A DNA stretch of 64,000 nt from Pocillopora verrucosa (taxonomy: Eukaryota > Cnidaria > Anthozoa > Scleractinia > Pocilloporidae). A program made the translations under genes and the position numbers. This document shows positions 1 through 12,300 of this stretch, in pieces. The first letter of the stretch is position 1. Every line of letters begins with the position of its first letter. The stretch is taken from positions 15,491,340 to 15,555,339 of the forward strand of contig NC_089323.1 of assembly GCF_036669915.1 (NCBI RefSeq), read 5' to 3'. Under the pieces are notes generated by a model that worked only from the letters and a program-made list of their open reading frames with translations, had not been told where the DNA came from and made no database searches.

Positions 1-1823
1 ATGTTAGGTTCTTTGAAAAGCTTAAAGGGAAAAGATTTCAAAGTAACCACATAGTTATGTGACCTTTTAAAAATTAGTTTTATTATATTTAACAATTATC
101 GGTAATCAACGAAGAGGGGGTAAACATTCTCTATTTTCATCGACGCGGAGGGGATAATCGTATAAGTAAATCTCACTCAGACACCAAGGAATAAGCTTAT
201 TTCTGTTGATACACCGAAGAATGGTCGACATCGGAATCTTAGCTTTTGACGCACGATTTTGTCTAGGTCTTCAGCTGCTCAGAAGCGAATGGCACTTTCT
301 AATCACTTCCATTAAGCGGCGCTGCATTTGCCGGTAACCCTCTATTTAGCAGTTAGTCATCCAAGTCCCTTAGTTAACGTAATCTTCACCTCTAGTAACG
401 GTCGTGGTTACCCTTAACTGAGTCCCAAAAGCCTTCATGCGCTGTCCTCCACCTGTATTAAACGGTCAGTTGAAGCGGCACCTCTTAAATAAAACTGAGA
501 AAAACATTTCAAGTAAAATAAGTCAGTTTTTCATCTCCCGGAATCAATTTTACAAGTATCTTTGAACGTTTTTACGTACATTTAGTTGTCAATTTTGGCA
601 TGATAAGGCGATTTTATCAATTTTTAAAACTAGCTCTATTCTGCGTACCCTGTATTAAGCGATCAACCTTTTGTTAAGTACGTAGTCACCTCGACATTTC
701 CGGTGGATAACCGCTCATACAGGTTTGACTGTAATGTGTAGGTCACAAAATGAAATGGAATTAGTTCATTTTCTTTATCGACCCATTCCAAAATCAATGA
801 ACGTATTACAAGCATCGTCTAATTATTTCTCACTGATCATTCGTGAAATTTGTTATGCAAGCGTTGGCAGATACAAAAATATGCAACAGACATTGTCAGA
901 CGTTTTTTCGTTTCTCGTCACCAGTCTTTCTCAGTTTTCGTATTCTGAAGTTCTAAAGTAGACAAATAAAATGTGCTTTCATAAAGAATTTCCTAACCGG
1001 ACGTTAAAAGCAGGCGGTTTAGGAAACCGAAAAACTTGAACTTCCGCGATCTTAAAAAAAACTGGCTGGACTTTTCATTCATTATTCATTATTTCTTCCC
1101 CTCCTTGTGGAGAATAGTGAATAGCGAATAGCCTCGAAGTTTAACTGAATTTTGCATTACCAGCAAGACAACATAATCCTCCTCTCTAGTTTTGCATTAC
1201 ACACGAAAATGACATTTCAAACGCCACGTTGCTCAAATTTCTAATTTAATTCACTCGATACCGCATGTCTCAATTAGTGGAGAGACGTTTGTCGGAATAC
1301 ATTTCAAATCTCATCAACTACCTTTCATGCTAAGCAAACTAAACGATATTACACACTATTGCAAGCTCTTAAAATCGTGACGATTAGAGTGACAGATCTA
1401 TAGTATAAAAATAAAATATTAAAACGACCTGCACTTGAATACCATATCAATACACACCTACAGATGGATTAAAAAAAATCTGTCGGACATCTTCCTGTTT
1501 TGAATAAAAAAAACTCTCGAATTAAACTTCCCTTCCATGCTGGTTCGCGGGATTTACTTTTCTAGAACGCTGCGTTTTGTTTAATTGGGCTTGAAATAAC
1601 CACGGCATTGGTTTTATCTCGAATGAGTGACAATTTTAAATATTAATTGAGGTAATTTTCTATTTTTTGGCAGTCATAGAAGGTGTGAGACTAAAAATAA
1701 TCAACCAATTCAGCTGGAAGAACAATACAAGCGTTACATAAAGAAAAGAAAATATTTTATACGATTCAACAAAAAGCGTGATATTTGTTCAGTTGGACCA
1801 GATATCGAACTACATGTCGAAAG
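1..1823. other. Upstream intergenic region, no gene seen
   Basis: AT-rich sequence with stop codons in all frames and no coding pattern that I recognise. Two stretches, near 445-480 and 650-725, carry phrases about running-out strands (tgtattaaacggtcag and tgtattaagcgatcaac) that resemble the ends of old DNA transposons. A similar phrase recurs near 22430-22460. The last few hundred bases should hold the promoter and 5' UTR of the hydroxylase gene that follows, but no TATA box or other element can be assigned. Confidence 0.5.
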
Positions 1824-4800
1824 ATGAATATCTTTTTTTGCATAATGATTTTCCGTGGTCCGTTTAATATGAAGCACTTATTTCGAACGAGTAGACTTCT
1901 CGTTTTTATCTTTCTGCTAGTTGGTTTTTCGTCTAAAACACCGATCTTAGCGAACGAGAAAAATTTTCACCCAGATGTATGTTCGCCACAGACCCCAGAC
2001 TGCTATTTTGAACGTTTTTCAAAGCTAAAGTTACCACGAGTGGAACCGATACAGGCAAGTGAGATCTCAGTTTTGTACAAAAAATTCTTGTATTTAAAAC
2101 CACTAGACTATAGCTACCACAAAACAAACCCATAATCTCATTTGATTTCAAAGCAAATATACACGTTCAGTTGCCGATTGGCCTGCGTGCATTTGAACAG
2201 ACGTGATATTAAACCAACCTATTCAAAATTTTCAAGAAAATTTACATAAAGTGATCTGAAAAGTTCCAATATGAAGTGGACGGAAGGAACCTTTTTAATA
2301 TCCAAAACGGAAATTCATTTTGCTCCTATCAGACTCAGGTTCTGTCAGGCTTAATCCTATCGCTATTTTTTGTGTATTTTCCTTTCCTTTCCCACCTTTT
2401 TATCTGATTTCTTTATGGGACTTAACCAGCCGTATCGGTAAAAAAAAATCCCTCAATAAGATAAATGCCGCTGTCGAGGAGGGAGCGAGATCAGCTGAAA
2501 AAGAAGAACATTTATTAAGAATTTAGGGTTGAAAATAAATATTTTATCATCGTTTCTTGCGATGGAAGTTCAATGTAATAGAAAACTTTTGTCAGACATG
2601 AATTACTTGCAATAAATTGCCAATACATACGATCATTTAAGCAGTTCAAAGTCAATATCACTCAAGCTAAATCGATTACTAATGGTTTAACCGCGGTTTT
2701 TAAGTCTTGCTATCAAAGGAATACAGGTAACTGCTTGTAAAGCTCGATCTACACTGCGCTAAATTCGTGAAATTTTATGGCTGAATAAATCACTTTTAGA
2801 AACGTTCATAATCTTGCGTCGAAGTTGTACCAAGAAGAGCTAAATTGACTGCAAAATGTTTGAGCAGATCTTGAGGAGACATGAAAATTCCGTTTGGGGC
2901 ACGGTCCATTGAGTCACGTGGGCGACAGACGAGCTATTTTATCTTAAAAACACCTGTTTTTATTGCAATTAGAACTCAACAATTCACAGACATTTCGCTT
3001 TTAAAGATTTCCCTTCACGTGAAAAAAGGATGTGTTAAGGACCTAAAGTAACTTTTCTAGGCCACTTTTCATGTTTTTTTAATTATTTCTGTTGTTGAAA
3101 GTGTATTTTATTCGTTTATGTCGTTATTTTCTATTCTCTCAACGGCTGAATAAGATATGGTGGGAAGATTATCTTTGTCTTAAATGATAATTCATGAAAA
3201 TTAGAAGGAGAAACGAATCGAGCACTTTATAATGAAGAAATGTGAAACGGTTTCCGTGTTTACATAGCCTGATGTAAACACGCGGGAGGTTGGGAGAACA
3301 CGAGATAAGCGTAGGAAACCACGACGCGAAGCGGAATGGTTTCCAGCTTATCGAGTGTTCTCCCAACCTCCCAAGTGTTTACATCAGGCTATGTAAACAC
3401 GGAAACCATTTTACATTTCTTTTATAAAATAACTATTGAAAGAGGAACGAAAACCGTGTTTACATACGCTCATGTAAAATGGTTTTATGGCCAATCAGAG
3501 CGCGCGTACTATTTGAATTATTTTATAATAGCTGGTTAAGTACTTAAGATGGACATGGTCATTCTGGACGATCCGCGATTTAATTCTCCCAACTAAATAC
3601 CCTACATTTCTTCGTTACCTAAGCTGAGAATTTGATATTTGGTTAAGAGAGTGTAAATCAACTGAAATGGATATTACAAGAAGAATTCACTCAAACAAAG
3701 TTTATGAATCAAAATTTCCAAAATACCTCTAGCTCTTCTTCCTATTGACTCCTGTCACAGAGATGGACTCCTACCCCTGCATCTGCTCCCCACTATCCCC
3801 TCCCGCCAAAATACTTGCCAAGAAAAAACATGAAGAGGGCTTGGGAAGAAATATTTATACTTTTGTCCGTTGTAGGTCGGACATGTTAGAAAACTAAATT
3901 TGATTGATGGTGATGAACATAAGATGACAACAGTCGCTATACACCCTCCCATATTTGGTAAGTAGGTAGGAGTATTTGAAGAAACTTTACAAGATTGATC
4001 ATTTAGCTCCAGCTGATCCCAAGTCTCGTTTACGACACCTACCGTAAGCATACACGAGGCCCGATTTGAGCTTTAATAAATAGGACAATGTACGCATCAT
4101 GCTTGTAATTTCACGATGTAACTGGACAGTCTACGCGTCATGCCTGTGCAATTGGACAGTGCGCATAAAGTGCGCGCGCCATTGTTGCGCATTTCGTTGA
4201 GTTAACTGTTGTTTTCTCTGATGAAAACGTTCAAAGGATACCTAGTTTATCTCTCAAATTTTGTCCTAGATTTGTTCAATTGGTAACAGGACCTTGTGCC
4301 AACCATTTCTGTATATAATCATACTAGTGAGTAACAAATCAAATTCCAACTACGCGGTTGTTCGATTTTGTTACTATCTCGTATGATTAGAGACCGAATT
4401 GGACCGCACTCTGATTTATTATCTATATTAATCAGTGCGAGCAGTTCAGGCGATCCACAAAGTCCATAGCTATGGTTCAAATTTAAACTAAAACTCGTAG
4501 AAAATATTTTCAAGAACTCAGTACAAAGATTCAATCAGGCTACCCACCGTACCTTTAAATAGACCACTGACTATAAACTCTCCGCACAAGAAAAAGTAAT
4601 CAGGATAGGCTCATATAATACACTTTTCTCACTTAACAACTTTCAGAAATTCCCAATTTTTTGTCAAACGAAGAGTGTGATCATATAATTGAGTTGGCAA
4701 AGAAGGAAGGCCTACAGACATCACAAACACTCAAGGAAGGAGTCAAGCAGGACATGATGGCGCTGGGAAAAAATACCAAAAAACATTTTGACTTTTGGGA

Positions 4801-7800
4801 TCCAAACAAAGATGGGCAAATCGACATAGACGAGGTACATTCAGAATCTAAGACAAGTGTTCTACATGCTGTAGATTTAGATGAATGCGACATGTTATGA
4901 ATATTTTTCACGCGCAAATCGTTAAAAATCTCTAATTAGTTGGAAAGCTTCTCCAGCACAATGTTTACCGGTTTTCTCTTACCCCTCTTCCCCCCCCCCT
5001 CTTTCCTCTTCCAATGTTATATAATAATTGCTACGAATGTGACGTGAAACGACTGCACTTTTCCTGCAAATGATTTAATTCGGCTACTTTGTTTTATTTC
5101 AAAACAGATGATTAAAGGTCTGGAAACTAATTTGGACTTCACCCCAGATAAGGAGACTCTGCTCACGATGTAAGGAAATGGAACAAGGACTGGTTTGGTA
5201 AACAAACAAAAAAAAACATTAACACAGTCAAATAGTTTGAATATTAATTTGAGTATTGTTACAATTCACAACGACCAATCAGAAAAAACTATAAGGTATA
5301 ACGCGCGAATGAGAATTCGTTGCAAATACACGTGAAAGGCAAATTGCAGAAAATCCAAAATAACACATGTGACAAGTTCAGGATTAGGTTCGATATCGCT
5401 TGGGAATGGTTGAATTCAAAGCTTGTGGTTTTCTTTTTCCATTTTGAAAAGCAGCCAAAAACTAACTGTTAGTTTTTCGGGGAATGATTCTCCGATTCCT
5501 TTCGTGTCTCTATTGAAGGTACGAATCTTTGGGATTGGACAAAGATCATGACGGTGAGTAGTTTTAAAATTATGAGTTCGTCACCGAATATTTGGGCCAT
5601 CTTAATTAACGACACAAGGTTAGCCGGAAATGACAATTAATTTAAGCCTTGACCAGATTATCAAAACCATTCTAAAACCTCTCGTCTTTTTAATCGATCA
5701 TCATATCGACACTGTATATTAACATGAAACCACTAAGAGAAGTGAAACAAATCAGAGGTCATACAAATGGTTTACTGAGCACACCAGAGCCAACGTAATC
5801 ACAACAGCCAATCAAAACGAAGGAAATGTGATAAGAAGCCAATTAAAACTCAAAATAAATACATGAGAACGACCTTACGCAAGCGCGAGAAAACGTGAGA
5901 GACCGAGTAGTGAGTAATCAACTCATTGGTTGAGGGAATGGAGTCTACACCAATCACCGAGCGTGGTGAAGCAAAATTACTGATTCCCGGATGACATTTG
6001 AAAGACGCTTTTACATAGCAATATCTAACAACATTGTATGGGACAGCATCCTTTTCAAGATATAGATGACCGCGTTGAGCAATATATGCTAACGAAGGTC
6101 TTGAATTTCAGTGAACCATTGCAATTTCAGGAAAGATAGACTTCGTAGAATTCAAGCAGAGAGACATTCCTGAGATGGCCAAGTACATAGGAAAAGTAAA
6201 GGATGAAAAGCCTCATACAAAGAGTCGACACAGCCGTCAAGCCTGGATTCAGAATTATTCGAGAAATTCTGATAAAATCATGGCTTCTTTACAAGACAGG
6301 TGAGCCCATCAAATACCGCATGCTTCATGCCATTCACTCACACTCTAACTTCTCTATGAGCTAGAAGTATAAGCCATGCATGACAGAAGGAAATATTGAT
6401 ATTGTAATATTGTACTTGTAAGTTCTGAAGTGGAGTGGAACATTTGGACTGCATACTGCGAGTCTTCCTCAGGCGATAAGGTCGACTAGGTAGTAAGTAG
6501 AATTAATTAATACGTAAAATTCCCAAAGTTCAGCTAAAGTGAACTCGTTAGGTGTATGATAAATGACAATTACGGAATCCCCTCCACTCGTTCTTTGTCT
6601 TTTATTTCGCCTGCTCGCCCCAGAAAGGTCTGTGTTAACTGTTTTAACAGTATGTATTTCATTTCTTCCATACTTTAACTGATCTCATTGTCCGTAGAGT
6701 ACAACGGCTTACAAATCTTCCCTTGGAACTGATTCTAGCCAGCGAGTATATGCAAGTAAGTTAAATCGATTCGTTAACCTTATCAAACAGCTTTTATGTT
6801 ATTCATTGGTAATTCATTAAAGGAGTTGCACTATGTTTTTGTATCTCAGAAGATTTACCCGAAGTGCTTTAGGATGATCCTGTGCAATTCGTAATAATCT
6901 TTTCCATTCTTCTGGTCTCTTTATGACTTTGAAATTCTTCCTGATGCTAGAAATGGATCATAATATCGTGAGATTTGTGCTTTCACAGGTGGTATCTTAT
7001 GGTCCAATGGGTCACTATAATTGTCACCTGGATTCAGACTTGATCAGGCCCAATAAACCATGTTGTCATTATGTGGGAAGTGAGCTTGGTCATTGTAGAG
7101 TTTGCAGGTAAGGTTAATTATCAAGGTGGTTATTCGAAGACACTTTCGGTGTGGGCGAAGCCTCTCTCACGAGCCCCTTTTGCTAGCTCAAGGGGGTTGA
7201 GTCTAAACGCTGACGCCCCACATATGGTTTTTCCTCCTGTGCCAGACCGTGAAGACGTTCTTGGGAAAAAAAAGACCCTGTACTGATTGGGCTCCAAGTT
7301 TCAACACGAGGGACACACGGCAAAACCAAACAACCGTCCCCAACTCTCCCCTCCGAAAAACCCCCCGAGTGACAGAGGATATGCTATATATTACGTGACT
7401 GTGGAAATCATACGTTGCCCATATGCAGAGAAAATAAAAGTCCTACTCCTTCTCGAAAATTGTGTTGAATGTTTCGATATGCTGATGAAGAAACATATTT
7501 TGAAAACAGTTTTATTTTACTCAGATATGCAACGATACTGTATTTCTTGGACAACGTCGAGGATGGAGGAGAGACTGCATTCCCTGTTGCTGACAACATA
7601 ACGTTCGACAAAGAGGTAGGATAACAGTTCTGTTTTGTCCAAGAAAGATGGGGCCGGCCACGAGTTAAAAATCACATCTGCGATAACAACAAGTATAAAA
7701 AAACCCTATTGGTCCTCACGACTATGTCCCAGCCCTTTGAGCCATTATAACAACGTGTTTTCCTTCCCGGACAGATCGCTTAGTAAAAGTTACCTTTTGT

Positions 7801-8299
7801 CAAAAAACACATGTCTACGTGGAATAAAGAATTCAAGGTATTTTAAGCTGCGAGCTCACAACGAGCAAAATAAACTTAAGAAAATGACTCAGAATACCGT
7901 GAGACGACCCCTTTGTTTGTTTTTCTTATTTTTTTCACTAACTGCGTGGTTGCATTATAGGAATGGATGCGCGACGCGAGCAACGTGTGTAATTTAGCCA
8001 AGAACTGCCAAAAGGCGAATGTTGTAGTTAAGCCAGAGAAAGGGAAAGCTGTGCTATGGTACAATCATCATGTTGACAACTCCACTGGTTGGCTTGGTCA
8101 ACTTGATCGATACACTTTTCACGGCGGATGCGACGTAAAGCGCGGCACGAAATGGATTGCAAACAGCTGGATTAGCGTTGGAGAGGACAGAAAGAAAGAT
8201 ATCTTGAACTGGATCGAACTTGCTGAATATGAAGAGGAGAAATCTGACGTTAAACCTTCAATAGATTCGGGGACAGATTCAATCCACGAAGAATTGTGA
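1824..8299 (+). CDS. P4HTM: Transmembrane prolyl 4-hydroxylase (P4HTM-like), 9 exons
   Basis: Fe(II)/2-oxoglutarate prolyl hydroxylase of the ER membrane, about 449 residues. Exons: 1824-2112, 4647-4834, 5108-5169, 5519-5553, 6131-6299, 6698-6755, 6989-7107, 7525-7615, 7961-8299. The N terminus has a hydrophobic signal-anchor (RLLVFIFLLVGF). Two EF-hand loops follow: DPNKDGQIDIDE in exon 2, and DKDHDGKIDFVE, which is split between exons 4 and 5. The catalytic domain carries the iron ligands H and D in YNCHLDSD (exon 7), and the distal H in FHGGCDV with the 2OG-binding K in RGTKWIANSWI (exon 9). GGETAFPVADN also matches the family. The first in-frame ATG is at 1824; one at 1869 is equally possible. 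All junction phases agree and introns are GT-AG, except the exon 1 donor, which is odd: the reading frame runs to LKPLDY and joins (K)IPNFLS only if the intron begins with GC at 2113. Human P4HTM can hydroxylate HIF-alpha and affects neural function; the coral substrate is unknown. Confidence 0.92.
3247..3410. mobile_element. Foldback MITE with arms of about 70 bp
   Basis: The left arm runs from cggtttccgtgtttacatag through gggaggttgggagaacac. The right arm, from gtgttctcccaacctccc to gtaaacacggaaacca, is its near-perfect reverse complement. The centre is a short spacer around 3325. Immediately after it (about 3450-3500) is a further partial copy of the terminal phrase (aaaccgtgtttacat). No transposase reading frame is present. 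The structure fits a non-autonomous foldback element; the family is not identified. Confidence 0.8.
4100..4445. repeat. Dispersed repeat, copy 1 of 2 in the window
   Basis: Phrases here (gcgcatttcgttgagtt, tgatgaaaacg, cgtatgattagagaccgaat, ggaccgcactctg) recur in the same order and orientation at about 40690-40925. The two copies are diverged. No coding capacity was seen. Confidence 0.6.
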
Positions 8300-9381
8300 C
8301 TATGTTGTTAGAGTGGGACTAAACCGAGGACTACTCGCCTTTGCAGGGCCACCAATCAGTTGAACTCTACTGAATAAAATCAAACCGCAAGGTCTTAATT
8401 TATACAAAGCTTCAAAGCAAAGATCTCCTCGACAGATGAGGTTGTAAATCGCACATAAATTATTTGTTTTGCTAAATTAGTGTAGAACAAGTTTCGATGG
8501 TTAACAAAATAAAATGCTCATTGAATACTTCATAGGGGTTTCCTTTTTTTTTTGTATCGTAGTTAGCTTTTACAGAATTCACTGTCGGATTTCTATCAAC
8601 GTCCATGCTTGCTTTAAGTAATATTGTTAAATCTGATAGGTTGGCATCGCAAACATATTTTCTGCAAGAAAATTTTTTCTCCTCTTCATTTCTTGGGACT
8701 TAATGGAGCTACCGGTGGGACAAAAAAATCACTACATTGGACTTAGTCTGACAAAGTTCACATGTTGCATGTTGCAAAGCATTATACATCAAAGTGACGT
8801 CAGATATACCAATGTGACTTTCATCGATGTTGAAGCCGAATTCATCAACTATGCCTTCGTTATCCGCGAGAAGACTGGGATCCAGGAGGGCGTCACTGAG
8901 TCTATGGGTTACGTCACCATTCATAGAAGGGCCCGAGTTTAAGTTTGACCAATCCGAGAACGGAGAAGGACTTCACGTAGTCTGGAGAGGTACTTCTCAT
9001 TTTTGAATCAGCAGATGATCTACTACGGCTGTAGAGTAACAGGTCTTTGCCAACGAAAAATTCTTTCCGAAAGAATCTCTGAGACATGCGGTAGGGAAAA
9101 AAGGATTAAATCAAAAAGCGGGATAGAACTGCCAATATTTCGATCTCATCTAGTGAGTCATGAACCTTACTTGGCAATCGCAGTTTTTCTTCAAAATGTT
9201 TGACTGAAGACTAGAGAACAGCCTTCTAAGGAGACTGGCTAGACGCAATGAATGCGTCGAAAAATGCACCTTCAAATGTCACTGTCTTCTTGCTGCTGTG
9301 TGCCTCCAGTGAGCAATACACCAAGTGACGACTGATAAAATTTTTGAGTCTTGACTCATATGAGTAACTTTCGTAAGAATC
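8300..9381. other. Convergent intergenic region between P4HTM and OGFOD1
   Basis: Holds the two 3' UTRs. A compact block at 8700-8945 is less AT-rich than its surroundings and open on both strands: a 79-residue + frame from an ATG at 8703, and a 71-residue acidic - frame from 8924. Neither resembles a family I know, and no splice-linked extension was found. It may be a transposon or pseudogene relic. Confidence 0.4.
8373..8378 (+). terminator. Polyadenylation signal AATAAA for P4HTM
   Basis: Canonical AATAAA 74 bases after the P4HTM stop codon. A second AATAAA at 8508-8513 is an alternative signal giving a longer 3' UTR. Confidence 0.6.
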
Positions 9382-12300
9382 TCATTCAAAATACACGAAA
9401 GAGAAGTCAAAGAATTTGCTGTCTCTATTTGCCGTTCCCTCGTCAGTTTGCACCGAGTGATTCACGTGTTTCACAAATCTCACTGTCTCCTTGTCTCTGT
9501 AAACCAAGGCCAAAGAATTCTCTTGAGGATGGACTGTTAGAAGCTATGATCAACAGTAAAGGAAGAATTAGGCAGGAAGTTCAAAGAAACAAGTGCTTTT
9601 GGCTAGGTTTTTACGAGTCCATTAGCTCGTTCGTTTGATTCTTTTTTATTTGCTCATAATTATAAACTTAAGCTCTGATGAAGGGCTATCGCTCGAAACG
9701 TCAGCTTAAGAAACTCTTTACGGTGGCCAATTTCCATTATCAACTCCGTTTCATAAAACTAAACCGTCATCTTAAAATACAGAAGGTTCGGTAAGAGTTC
9801 AGGTATTGTCGTGGTAACTATTTGTGCAAAAAACTGTCAACCATTTAAAGGAAAATCGTTACAAAAAGTTGCAGTATCCATCCATCCAAAAATTCGCATC
9901 AAATATAGCGAAACAGTTTTGATCCACCTTCAACTTAAATGACCACAAAGCCAATCTTCGCCCATGCAACTTTAATAACTAAGAAAATTTCGCTTTGACG
10001 AAGGGCTAACGCTCGAAACATCAGCTTTGAAACTCTTAATGGTGGCCAATTTACTTTATCAACTCAGTTAATTACTAAGAAAATAGTAATCTATAGAACA
10101 GTAAATTGTAGTGCTAGTCAGTGGTTGGAAAAGGAGTAATGTTTTCCACGAGCAGAATCGCCGGGGTAACGAAAAATGCTCACCTCCTCATCTTCGCCGC
10201 TCGTTAAATACGTGGTGTACCCACCATAATCGGTTTTCCACCCTGGCCATGAATGAAAAGAATATTTTAGTACCGCTATTCGGTTTGCAGTCTGTTACTT
10301 GGGGATCTCCCAAAGGCATTCAGTTTCCGAAGAGGTCGAAAAGGTAATGTGCAATGCCTTTGTAATGTACCTCAGAACAAAAAACAGGAAGAAATTGAGT
10401 GAGTACGTGTGACGTATTTTTAAAATTTAACAGTGTTTTAGTACCACGTTCGAGCGAACGGCCAAAACTGAGCTTTTGTTGTAAGTAAAGTTAAAATATT
10501 TCAATTTGTTGTGAATAGGAGCTATTTTTAACTTTGCGTTCGAATATCTTTGTGGGTTAAAAGAGACCCAAGCGAAATCAGATATAAAAGTTCTATCAAA
10601 ATTTTGTTTTCCGTTTGAACATCACCTTTTCCACCAACGTATAACATGACGTCCAAAGCAAATTCTTCGCCTTCAGGATCAGTGTCGTGAACTAAAGTAT
10701 AACAACCGTGAGTCCAGCGTCTGATGCTACCATGGCAACAAGGGCCTCGCTTTGAAGATTCGCCTCTGTTATTACTGGTCTCCTACAGAAGTAAATTAAA
10801 GAAATAATTTGTAACACAGCGGCATGTAAGAGACTTGAGTGCCATGCTATGCGAAGTATGTTAACATACGTGGGCTGGATTAGCAATACAAGTGCTAGAT
10901 CAGCTGAGAATCAAATAATGTTTTATTGTTGTAAAGCTACATGGATTAATTACAGTTGTATGATCGATCAATATTATTTCTTTGTTTTTTTACTTTCAAT
11001 TATATCGACTGCATGTCTGTTTTTTTTTCCATGTCTGTTTTTTTTGCTAGTGCAATAAAATAAATGCTAACTTCCTTACTGCACTGTTTTCCTCCTCTTC
11101 ACTGTCGTCATCATCATCATCATCATCATCACTGAGTGGTACATCAGCCATTTCCAGTCCTGTCATTGTTCTAAGTAATTTGAACATTGGCTTAGATTGA
11201 AGTAGCTTGTTGAGCAGTTGTACAATAGATGGAGCTGACTCTGTGTTAGCTTGCTCAAAATGTCTGCAAAAAAAGACCCGTTTAATCCAGGATCGTACCT
11301 AAATATGTATAAAAAAATAATAATAATAATAACAAATGAAAACAATGACAACAACACACAAATGTACCATTCTCATTGAAAGTAGCTTTTAACTGAAAAA
11401 CATATTAAGGGCAGAGCTCGAGCGGAGCCCCATACTTAAGAAAATAGGGCAATGCGCCATAGAGAGGAAACTCGCATGGACTTAACCACATATGCAAAAC
11501 TGTAGATATATATCCCATGCTCAAACAGCTGCTTAATGCGTAACGTGGCTTGCACTGAGCAATGCATGTAGATGATTAGAAGTTGTTTTTAATGAAATTT
11601 TATGTTAACTTAAGCACTGTTTTCTCAAAGTGAAACTAAAATAGTTATCTTCTGTTATCATGGCGAGTTAGCTATGAGTGTTAGCTCGTAAATTCAGTAG
11701 CAATTCCAATATAGTGAAGGTCAGTAAAAATTTAACAATAAAAGCTCCTTTGTCACAGCACTTCAAGCAATGGTGCACGACAGAACTGCTTCATCCTTTC
11801 CATTGAAAAGGTCCTAAGTACACTATGGTTTTATTCAATGTATCAGTGCTACAGTCTATAGTGGACCATATCGTTGTCTCTTCAGTTACATACTTGCAAA
11901 AGTTTAGTTTCATAAATAAAAGCGCATACTCTATACCTCTTATTTGCTGGTCCTTGATACTTCCATTTTATCTTATCATCACGCAATGCTTTCAGAACTT
12001 CCTCATATTTATTCTCCTATAAAGAATTACAAATACAGGGACTGAATGTAGGTCTCATTTGACCTATACGCCCCCCCGCCCTCAAGAAAAAAGGAAAAAG
12101 ACACGATTTTGTGAAATTCCTACGTGGGCCTACTTGTGACAGGTTGCATAAAGCCGCACAGCCCAACATATGGCCCCACAATATGTTATGCGCAATAAGA
12201 AAGGATAAAATAGAAGGAGTGATGGTTTTCTGATTTGTGCATATTTTCTGAATTAGGTCAGGCTGGCTACTAAGCTTAACCCATAGTTCACAAAATTGGA

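Larger units (their letters stand above)
2113..4646. other. P4HTM intron 1, containing a foldback and a dispersed repeat
   Basis: The largest intron of the gene. It holds a palindromic MITE at 3247-3410 and a dispersed repeat at about 4100-4445. A missed small coding exon cannot be excluded, because an excellent GC-type donor (cag/gcaagt at 2053/2054) lies inside the reading frame of exon 1. I found no candidate exon between that donor and 4647. Confidence 0.5.

Noticed and set aside
725-961. 78-codon open frame near the left edge
   Set aside because: No family pattern, no splice context and no conserved motif seen; lengths like this are expected by chance.
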